A DNA stretch of 7,290 nucleotides from assembly GCA_012270635.1 (NCBI GenBank), contig JAAXHX010000321.1:1-7290 (forward strand), written 5' to 3'. How positions within the stretch are numbered: the stretch's first letter is position 1; each line of letters starts with the position of its first letter. This document shows positions 1 through 4,885 of this stretch, piece by piece. A program made the translations under genes and the position numbers. Source of the stretch: Dehalococcoidia bacterium. Lineage in GTDB: Bacteria; Chloroflexota; Dehalococcoidia; Plut-88900. The notes below the pieces were generated by a model. That model worked only from the letters and a program-made list of their open reading frames with translations. It made no database searches and was not told where the DNA came from.

Positions 1-109
1 TGTCGCAATCGTCGCACTTGCGCAGCCACAGTTCGTGGGCCTTGGCCTTCTCCCAGTAGAAGTCGGACTCGGGCTGGGGGACGGGGACGGGTCGGTCGTA
101 ATCTGCCAT
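1..109 (-). CDS. DUF35 zinc-ribbon/OB-fold protein, N-terminal fragment
   Basis: Only the first 36 codons are inside the window; the gene runs off the left edge. The peptide begins MADYDRPVPVPQPESDFYW and reaches a CxxC pair (Cys32, Cys35) at the edge. The P-x-P-x-P-E-[ST]-x-x-[FY]-W-x-x-x followed by L-x-x-x-x-C-x-x-C pattern is typical of the rubredoxin-like zinc ribbon at the front of DUF35 (ChsH2/Ltp2-partner type) proteins. These normally continue into a second CxxC and an OB-fold that binds acyl-CoA or the partner thiolase. The ATG at 107-109 is preceded by a good AGAGGTG ribosome site. It lies 34 bp downstream of the thiolase-like gene on the same strand, the usual pairing for this family, so the two very likely form a complex. 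Family assignment is from the short N-terminus only. Confidence 0.8.
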   Translation of the reverse strand, partial: MADYDRPVPVPQPESDFYWEKAKAHELWLRKCDDCD

Positions 110-143
110 ATCAATCACCTCTTTCGAAGCAGTTCACTAATTA

Positions 144-1289
144 CTAATCGGCGGCCAAGACTATGGTGCCTGTGGAGGACAGGGTGCCTCCGGTGCCGTT
201 GACGAGGCAGGTCTTGGCGTCCTTCACCTGCCGGTCTCCGCACTCGCCCCGCAGCTGCCGCGCGGCCTCCAGGAGGAGGAACATGCCGTACATGCCGGTG
301 TGGCAGTAGGAGAGGCCGCCGCCGTTGGTGTTCATGGGGAACTCGCCGCCGGGGGCCGTGCGCTGGTTGGCGACGAAGTCGGGCCCCTCGCCGCGGCCGC
401 AGAAGCCGAGGGATTCCAGGGTGATGAGGACGGTGTAGGTGAAGGAATCGTAGATCATGGCGAGGTCGATGTCGGAGTGGGAGAGTCCGGCCATCTCCAG
501 GGCCCTGGGCCCGGTCTCCCTGGCGATGGTGGAGCAGAGGTCGGTCTGCTGCAGGATGCCCTCGCCGTGGTCGTGACCCTCGGCGGTTCCGAGGACCCAT
601 ACCGGCTTCTTCTTCGTGTTCTTGGCCACCGCCGCGGAGGTGATGACCGTAGCGCCGCCGCCGTCGGTGACGAGGCAGCAGTCGAAGAGGTGGAAGGGCC
701 AGGAGATCCAACGGGACTCGTGGTAGTCCTTCATGGACATGTCATCCTTTATGAAGGACTTGGGGTTGAGCTGCGCCCATTTCCGGGTGGAAACGGCGAT
801 CTCTCCCAGGGCGTTCTGGGTGCGCTCCTGCCCGAACTCGTGCATGTAGCGGTTACAGGCCAGGGCGTAGGGATGGGGCTCGATGACCAGGCCGTAGGGG
901 TGCTCGTACTGGGCGATGGGCATGTTGGGGTCGTCCCCCGCATAGGCCCGAGAGCTTCGGCCCGCCTCGCCATGGACTATCAGGGCGACGTCGATGAGCC
1001 CGGCGCTGATGGCAGCCAGGGCGTGCTCCACATAAATGACGAATGAGGAGCCGCCGACGTTGGTGCCGTCGGTGTACTTGGGGGTGATGCCTATGTACTC
1101 GGCCATGTTATAGGGAGACGGACCTGCGACGAATAGCCCGTCGACGTCCGAGAGGGATAGGCCGGCGTCATCGAGGGCGTTGAAGGCGGCCTCCGAACCC
1201 AGCTGGAGGCGGGACTTGTTGGGTACTTTGCCTATCTCGTCGGACTCGTCCACACCGACGATTGCGGCCATACGGGACAGATTTGCCAT
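144..1289 (-). CDS. Thiolase-fold protein of the SCP-x/Ltp2 lipid-transfer type
   Basis: A 381-residue thiolase-superfamily protein, close to the usual 380-400. The start is the ATG at 1287-1289 because a perfect AGGAGGT site sits 6 nt upstream; the frame stays open 22 codons further but that extension has no family character. Visible landmarks: an N-terminal A-x-x-x-x-L-x-D-A-G-L helix (residues 34-44), the segment T-N-V-G-G-S-S-F-V (76-84) where classical thiolases carry the nucleophilic Cys, and a C-terminal N-T-N-G-G-G-L-S-Y-C-H-T-G loop (320-332) followed by E-x-x-x-Q-L-R-G (341-348). The Cys nucleophile position reads Ser-Ser, so Claisen-type thiolase chemistry is unlikely. Ltp2-like relatives that pair with DUF35 proteins are acyl-CoA retro-aldolases in steroid side-chain breakdown; a CoA-linked aldolase or lyase role is an inference here. 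The DUF35 gene follows 34 bp downstream. The gene ends with tandem TAG TAA stops. Confidence 0.87.
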   Translation of the reverse strand: MANLSRMAAIVGVDESDEIGKVPNKSRLQLGSEAAFNALDDAGLSLSDVDGLFVAGPSPYNMAEYIGITPKYTDGTNVGGSSFVIYVEHALAAISAGLIDVALIVHGEAGRSSRAYAGDDPNMPIAQYEHPYGLVIEPHPYALACNRYMHEFGQERTQNALGEIAVSTRKWAQLNPKSFIKDDMSMKDYHESRWISWPFHLFDCCLVTDGGGATVITSAAVAKNTKKKPVWVLGTAEGHDHGEGILQQTDLCSTIARETGPRALEMAGLSHSDIDLAMIYDSFTYTVLITLESLGFCGRGEGPDFVANQRTAPGGEFPMNTNGGGLSYCHTGMYGMFLLLEAARQLRGECGDRQVKDAKTCLVNGTGGTLSSTGTIVLAAD

Positions 1290-1301
1290 TATGTACCTCC
1301 T
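1290..1301 (-). promoter_or_regulatory. Strong ribosome binding site that fixes the thiolase-like start
   Basis: On the minus strand the bases before the ATG read AGGAGGTACATA, a full anti-16S match at ideal spacing. It supports the 381-residue form over the longer open frame reaching to 1355. Confidence 0.8.
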
Positions 1302-1387
1302 GTAGCTACCGGGGTGTGCCTTGCCGGGGCGCGATGCCCCACTCAAAGCTAACAAGATTGATGGTGGTTCCCCCAGAAAGCGGCCCT

Positions 1388-1416
1388 ATTCTATAGTCGG
1401 GTCAAGGGGGTGTCAA
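1388..1416 (-). promoter_or_regulatory. Sigma70-type promoter for the thiolase-like/DUF35 operon
   Basis: On the minus strand a perfect TTGACA (1416-1411) is followed after exactly 17 bp by TAGAAT (1393-1388). Transcription would start near 1381 and give a leader of about 90 nt before the ATG at 1289. A small GGGGC/GCCCC hairpin (1326-1340) lies inside that leader; no known riboswitch is recognised. Confidence 0.7.
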
Positions 1417-1431
1417 TTTGGGGTGGGGTGG

Positions 1432-1461
1432 TGGACTTAAGGGGAGTGGGCCGCGTAGAAT
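1432..1461 (+). promoter_or_regulatory. Candidate promoter for the selenoprotein operon
   Basis: TGGACT (1432-1437, four of six matches to the -35 consensus) and TAGAAT (1456-1461, five of six) are separated by 18 bp. The expected start near 1468 leaves a leader of about 32 nt that contains the GGGAGGAG ribosome site of the first gene. It lies back to back with the opposite-strand promoter at 1388-1416. Confidence 0.45.
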
Positions 1462-1499
1462 GACCCTAGAGGCCGCGCTTTAGCGATCGGGAGGAGAAC

Positions 1500-1859
1500 A
1501 TGGCTGCACCCGAGATAGTCCTGTACACGAAACGTTCCTGAACTTCCTGCAGAAGGGCGAAAGAGTTCCTTTCGCAGAAAGAGGTCGACCATGTCGAGCG
1601 CGACATCTTCAAGGAACCCCTGTCCCGAGAAGAGATAGAGGGTCTGCTGAAGGTCATACCCATGGAGCAACTCTTCTCCCGCAAGAGCAGGGCCGTGAAG
1701 AAGCTGGGCCTGGATGTCGACTCCCTCTCAGACGAGGAGAAGCTAGACCTGATGACCCAGGAACCCGCGCTGCTAAAGAGGCCCATAGTCGTGGGCGGGG
1801 CGACGCCCGTCCTGGGCTACGACGCGGCGGCCCTCGAGAGCGCGGTCGGGGGCGGATAA
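1500..1859 (+). CDS. Selenocysteine-containing Spx/ArsC-like thioredoxin-fold protein (Sec at TGA 1539-1541)
   Basis: Reading from ATG 1500 to TAA 1857-1859 with TGA at codon 14 decoded as selenocysteine gives 119 residues, the usual size for the Spx/ArsC family. The start has a clear GGGAGGAG site 5 nt upstream. The N-terminus reads E-I-V-L-Y-T-K-R-S-U-T-S-C-R-R-A-K-E-F-L: a beta strand leading into a UxxC active site (Sec14, Cys17), equivalent to the C-T-S-C-R-K-A motif of Spx/ArsC-like proteins. Further family marks follow in the same frame: E-R-D-I-F-K-E-P-L-S (33-42), the L-F-S-R-K-S segment (58-63), K-L-G-L (68-71), and L-L-K-R-P-I-V-V (91-98) with the cis-proline of the fold. A hairpin at 1557-1575 fits a bacterial SECIS. 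Probable role: thiol/selenol oxidoreductase (arsenate-reductase-like or glutaredoxin-like); a transcription-regulator role like Spx is less likely with a Sec. The rhodanese gene starts 26 bp downstream. Ordinary gene calling would see only the C-terminal 65 codons from ATG 1662. Confidence 0.87.
1557..1575 (+). promoter_or_regulatory. Bacterial SECIS-like hairpin, first selenoprotein gene
   Basis: GCGAAAG (1557-1563) pairs perfectly with CTTTCGC (1569-1575), closing a five-base loop AGTTC. The loop begins 23 nt after the TGA (22 nt between them), and G is the second loop base followed by T, as in the G-U pair read by SelB in the E. coli fdhF element. Stem length, loop size and spacing all fall in the range described for bacterial SECIS elements. 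It lies within codons 20-26, so it is both coding and regulatory. Confidence 0.75.
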
Positions 1860-1885
1860 AAGGAAAGCACAGGACGGGACACGAC

Positions 1886-2743
1886 ATGACTGACGAAAAC
1901 ACCCACAACAGGCCCGACCTCCTGGTCGAGACCCAGTGGCTGGCCGACCACCTGGACGACCCCGGCCTCAGAATCGTCGACATGGGGCCCATCGACGCTT
2001 ACAAGCGGGCCCACATACCCGGGGCCATGGGCCTGAACCGCAACTACTTCAAGGACTCCGACAACCGGGTCCTGGTCATGGGGCCCGACCGGTTTGCCGA
2101 AGCCATCGGCGAGGTGGGTATTGGCAATGAGCACGACGTTATCGCCTACGACGACTGGGGCGGCCTCTACGCCGGACGGCTCTGGTGGCTCCTACGCATG
2201 CACGGACACGAGAAGGTCCGGGTCCTGAACGGGGGCTGGAACAAGTGGATAAGCGAGGGTCGCCCCGTCGAGCCCGCTCCCCTGGCCACCTACCACAGCG
2301 GCAGGCCGATGTCGCCCCATCCCCCCGCAACCTTCACCCCAACCCTGCTGCCCGAATACAACTGCACCCTGGACCAACTCAAGGAAAGGCTCGACGAGCC
2401 GGGATGGGTCACCCTCGACGTCCGCACCGACGACGAATACACCGGCGCCTTGACACGGGGGAACAAGCGGGGCGGACACATACCGGACACCGTCCACATC
2501 GAGTGGACCAGGGCCGTCACCGACGACGAGTTCAGGACTTTCCTGCCTCCCAGGGAGCTGAGAGAGCTTTACGAGTCCGCCGGGATCACCCCCGAGATGA
2601 AGATAGTCACCTACTGACAGGGCGGGATACGTGCGGCGCACGTAATGTTTGCCCTCCAGCTCCTGGGCTACGAGAACGTCAGCAACTACGACGGCTCCAT
2701 GGGGGAGTGGGCCAACCGGGACGACACGCCTATAGTAGCTTAG
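1886..2743 (+). CDS. Selenocysteine-containing two-domain rhodanese/sulfurtransferase (Sec at TGA 2615-2617)
   Basis: ATG 1886 to TAG 2741-2743, with TGA at codon 244 read as Sec, gives 285 residues, the normal size of tandem-domain thiosulfate/mercaptopyruvate sulfurtransferases (SseA type, COG2897). Domain 1 (about 12-130) has the H-I-P-G-A motif (43-47) and a Y-D-D-W-G-G-L-Y-A-G-R loop (88-98) where Asp replaces the catalytic Cys, as expected for the inactive domain. Domain 2 (about 160-285) has L-D-V-R (177-180), G-G-H-I-P-D-T-V-H-I-E-W (196-207), then I-V-T-Y-U-Q-G-G-I-R-A-A-H (240-252): the CxGGxRA active loop with Sec as the sulfur acceptor. The tail continues in frame through L-L-G-Y-E-N-V, Y-D-G-S-M-G-E-W and R-D-D-T-P-I, standard for the family, so the TGA is not the true end. 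Sulfur would be carried as a selenosulfide on Sec244. Only a weak ribosome site precedes the start, consistent with translation coupled to the gene 26 bp upstream. The 3' end overlaps the convergent tatD by 14 bp. Confidence 0.9.
2619..2655 (+). promoter_or_regulatory. Bacterial SECIS-like hairpin, rhodanese gene
   Basis: TACGTGC (2628-2634) pairs perfectly with GCACGTA (2638-2644) around a three-base loop GGC, beginning 18 nt after the TGA (17 nt between them). A lower stem AGGGC (2619-2623) with GCCCT (2651-2655) is separated from it by an asymmetric internal loop. G occupies the first two loop positions. The spacing and shape fit the bacterial SECIS model. It overlaps the codons for G-G-I-R-A-A-H, so part of the sequence is constrained by protein function too. 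Confidence 0.72.
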
Positions 2744-3497
2744 GCCCGACCACGTACTTCAGGTTGGCCGTCGTGCGGCTGGCCACCTCTTCCACGGTCA
2801 TGCCCCGAAGCTCGGCAACCTTCTCTGCCACGCGCAGCAACTGGGCCGGTTCCAGGGGGTTCTTTTTCTTCCAGGGCTGCGGAAAGGAGTCGGTCTCTAT
2901 CACGATGTATTCGAGAGGGAGGGACCGGACTATCGGGTGGAGATGGGGCAGGCTGAGCAGCGTCTTGGAGAACGAAACGTAGATGCCCATGTCGATGCAC
3001 TCTTCGGCGATTCTCTCGTCCGCGACGAAGTAGTGCATCACCGCCCCGACCTCGTACACCCGCTCCTCCTTGAGGATTCGGAGGCAGTCCCAGTAGGCTT
3101 CTCGGCTGTGGAACACCACGGGAAGACCCAGTTCTCGAGCCAAACGCAGGTGCCGGCGGAACACGTCCTGCTGGACCTCCCTCGGGGCCTTGCTCTTGAA
3201 ATAGTCCAGGCCCGGTTCGCAGATCATAACGACCTTTTCGCTGGACTCGGCCAGCCGACCCAACTCCTCGAAGGTCTCCTCCGTGACGTTCAGGTGAGCG
3301 GCATGGGGATGAATCCCGACACCTGCATATATGTCGGGGTACTCTTCGGCTATACGCACGGCGGCCTTGGAGGATTCGAGGGAGCTTCCCGCCGTGACTA
3401 TGCGTCTGACCCCTACATCCCTTGCCCGCCGGACGACATCCGGTAGCTGAGGGCCATAGTCCTCCAGATGGGTGTGACTGTCAGACAGGTCTAACAT
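2730..3497 (-). CDS. tatD: TatD-family metal-dependent hydrolase
   Basis: A 255-residue amidohydrolase-fold protein, the usual length for TatD nucleases. Metal-site and family motifs appear in order: D-S-H-T-H-L (6-11, His8 and His10), V-G-I-H-P-H (60-65), C-E-P-G-L-D-Y-F (93-100, Glu94), V-F-H-S-R-E-A (128-134, His130), M-H-Y-F (154-157, His155) and I-E-T-D-S (200-204, Asp203). The motif usually written G-E-I-G-L-D-Y is C-E-P-G-L-D-Y here; the metal-binding Glu is kept. TatD proteins are Mg-dependent 3'-5' DNA/RNA exonucleases or related phosphoesterases; the substrate here is not shown. The ATG immediately follows the TGA of the upstream ThiE/TenI gene, with GGAG 5 nt before it inside that gene, so translation is probably coupled. 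The stop is TAG and the 3' end overlaps the selenorhodanese gene on the other strand. Confidence 0.88.
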   Translation of the reverse strand: MLDLSDSHTHLEDYGPQLPDVVRRARDVGVRRIVTAGSSLESSKAAVRIAEEYPDIYAGVGIHPHAAHLNVTEETFEELGRLAESSEKVVMICEPGLDYFKSKAPREVQQDVFRRHLRLARELGLPVVFHSREAYWDCLRILKEERVYEVGAVMHYFVADERIAEECIDMGIYVSFSKTLLSLPHLHPIVRSLPLEYIVIETDSFPQPWKKKNPLEPAQLLRVAEKVAELRGMTVEEVASRTTANLKYVVGPKLL

Positions 3498-4151
3498 TCA
3501 GGCTCCGTCCTTGGATAGTCGCTTATGACCTTTTACTATTTCGGCAAGCTCCCGGGCAGAGCTGCGGGGGTCTGGGGAAGCGAGAATTGAGCGGATGACG
3601 GCCACTCCGTCGGCTCCCGCACGCATCACTTCCCCTGCGTTGGACGGGTCAATCCCCCCGATGGCATATACCGGAGACCCGACCCGGACCTTTACCGCTT
3701 CCACCAGCCTAGGCCCCGAGGGGGGACGGCCAAGGTGGGACTGCGTACCGTATATGGTCCCCAGAATCAGGTAGTCGGCGCCGTCTTTCTCTGCGGTCAC
3801 TGCCTCTTCAACGCCGTGCACCGACCTCCCGACCAAAAGCCTTCCTTCCCCGATCCTCTTTACAGCATAGACAGGCAGCGAATGAGAAGGAAGGTGGACC
3901 CCGTCAGCCCCGACCGCGAGGGCTACGTCAACCCGGTCGTTGACAATGAGCAGTGCTCTGCCCTGTGTGACGAGACGTAGCTTAGTTGCAAGCAGGTAGA
4001 GGTCGCCCGAGGCCATGCCTTTCTCCCTGACCTGCACCATCCCCACCCCACCCGACACCGCGTTGGCCACCACCTCTTCCAGCGGCGCGCGGAGGGAGAT
4101 TGAGGAGTCGGTGACAAGGCATAGAACGGGGAGTCGTGGAACGCTAGCCAT
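3498..4151 (-). CDS. thiE/tenI: ThiE/TenI-family thiamine biosynthesis protein
   Basis: A 217-residue TIM-barrel protein of the thiamine phosphate synthase/TenI family. Family marks: M-V-Q-V-R-E-K (38-44), L-I-V-N-D-R-V-D-V-A-L (68-78), G-A-D-G-V-H-L (81-87), G-R-S-V-H (108-112), G-A-D-Y-L-I-L-G-T-I-Y-G-T (124-136), Y-A-I-G-G-I (162-167) and G-A-D-G-V-A-V (179-185). True ThiE enzymes normally carry G-Q-x-D after V-H-L, where the Asp binds Mg-pyrophosphate; here it is P-S-H-S, and the later T-x-T-K element reads T-Q-S-H. Those changes, with the G-R-S-V-H block, resemble TenI (thiazole tautomerase), so the role is either making thiamine phosphate or isomerising the thiazole precursor. I lean to TenI-like, without certainty. 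The ATG overlaps the end of thyX by 8 bp, and the gene's TGA abuts the tatD ATG. Confidence 0.83.
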   Translation of the reverse strand: MASVPRLPVLCLVTDSSISLRAPLEEVVANAVSGGVGMVQVREKGMASGDLYLLATKLRLVTQGRALLIVNDRVDVALAVGADGVHLPSHSLPVYAVKRIGEGRLLVGRSVHGVEEAVTAEKDGADYLILGTIYGTQSHLGRPPSGPRLVEAVKVRVGSPVYAIGGIDPSNAGEVMRAGADGVAVIRSILASPDPRSSARELAEIVKGHKRLSKDGA

Positions 4152-4857
4152 GGGCCCGTGCGGGCCTCAGGAAGAATTCGTCGAAGGCCTCAAAGGCCAG
4201 AGGAGCCACCCGTTGGGCGATCTTCTCGATGGCCTGGGCGTAGGCCTGGATCTCGGGCTGGGCGCCCTCTCCCAGCCTCAGCTCCAGGAAGTTCATCAGG
4301 GCCCGGAAGTTCAGTGTCCAGTAGAACTCCGTGTAGTACGCCGTCCCCAGCACGCCGCGGAAGACCTCCCGCGTGCGCTTGCGATGCTCCCTGTAGGGTT
4401 TAGCCTTCTCTACCATGCGCTCATAGAAGTCGTGCTCCCGGTGCATCATCTCCTCGTACTCCTTCAAGTCATCATCATCGAAGATGCCGGGTAGGTCATG
4501 GAGGGACGGGACGTAAAACTCTTCCTTGAAAGTGCGGTACCGGGCCGAACGCTCGTTGTAGCTGGCGATGCGGTGGCGGAGCCACTGGCGGGCAACGAAG
4601 ATGGGGCACTTGACTACGAACTGGAAGACGACGTGCTCGAAGGGCGTGCCGTGCTTGTTCTCCATCAGGAAAAAGATGAGCCGACGGTCCCGCTCGGGGT
4701 CCGACTTCGCCCCCGACGAGACCCGGGCCGCGTCCAATATCCTCTCGTCGGAGCCTATGTAGTCGAGGAGATGGACGTAGCCCTTGTCCAGAACCGGTAT
4801 CTTGCATCCCTTGAGCTCGGGGTCCGGGCCGTTGACGTTTTCCAATGGCGTCTCCAC
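4144..4857 (-). CDS. thyX: Flavin-dependent thymidylate synthase ThyX
   Basis: Converts dUMP to dTMP using methylene-tetrahydrofolate and reduced FAD/NADPH; replaces ThyA and leaves tetrahydrofolate rather than dihydrofolate. The diagnostic RHRx7S motif is present as R-H-R-I-A-S-Y-N-E-R-S (94-104). Also visible: G-S-D-E-R-I-L-D-A-A-R-V-S (35-47), H-G-T-P-F-E-H (69-75), F-V-A-R-Q-W (87-92) and T-L-N-F-R-A-L-M-N-F-L-E-L-R (181-194), followed by A-Q-P-E-I (199-203). The 237-residue length is normal. The start drawn is GTG at 4855-4857, which has no ribosome site. A TTG at 4843-4845 in the same frame is preceded by GGAG at 6-nt spacing and may be the real start (233 residues). It lies 28 bp after the glycerate kinase gene and overlaps the next gene by 8 bp, so it is part of one operon. 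Confidence 0.95.
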   Translation of the reverse strand: METPLENVNGPDPELKGCKIPVLDKGYVHLLDYIGSDERILDAARVSSGAKSDPERDRRLIFFLMENKHGTPFEHVVFQFVVKCPIFVARQWLRHRIASYNERSARYRTFKEEFYVPSLHDLPGIFDDDDLKEYEEMMHREHDFYERMVEKAKPYREHRKRTREVFRGVLGTAYYTEFYWTLNFRALMNFLELRLGEGAQPEIQAYAQAIEKIAQRVAPLAFEAFDEFFLRPARAHG

Positions 4858-4885
4858 TTTGTAGCGTTGATAGTCGGAGCTCTGC

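Noticed and set aside
300..1046. Long plus-strand open frame opposite the thiolase-like gene
   Set aside because: It is a low-complexity Gly/Val/Asp-rich shadow of the GC-rich real gene with no family motif.
1326..1340. GGGGC/GCCCC hairpin in the thiolase-like leader as a riboswitch
   Set aside because: A single 5-bp stem in GC-rich DNA with no conserved riboswitch core.
1539..1541. TGA as an ordinary nonsense mutation making the first gene a pseudogene
   Set aside because: The same frame continues with full family conservation to the stop, a strong ribosome site serves the upstream ATG, a well-spaced hairpin follows, and the next gene shows the same pattern at its own catalytic Cys.
2615..2617. 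TGA as the true end of a 243-residue sulfurtransferase
   Set aside because: That product would lack the catalytic residue and the end of domain 2, while the missing part is encoded intact in the same frame directly downstream.
1500..2743. Genome-wide reassignment of TGA to Trp or Gly
   Set aside because: TGA ends the glycerate kinase, ThiE/TenI and membrane-protein genes, and no other conserved protein in the window contains an internal TGA.
2185..2982. Plus-strand open frame spanning the rhodanese gene and the end of tatD
   Set aside because: It is rich in Arg, Pro and His, crosses two real genes in the wrong frame and strand, and shows no domain.
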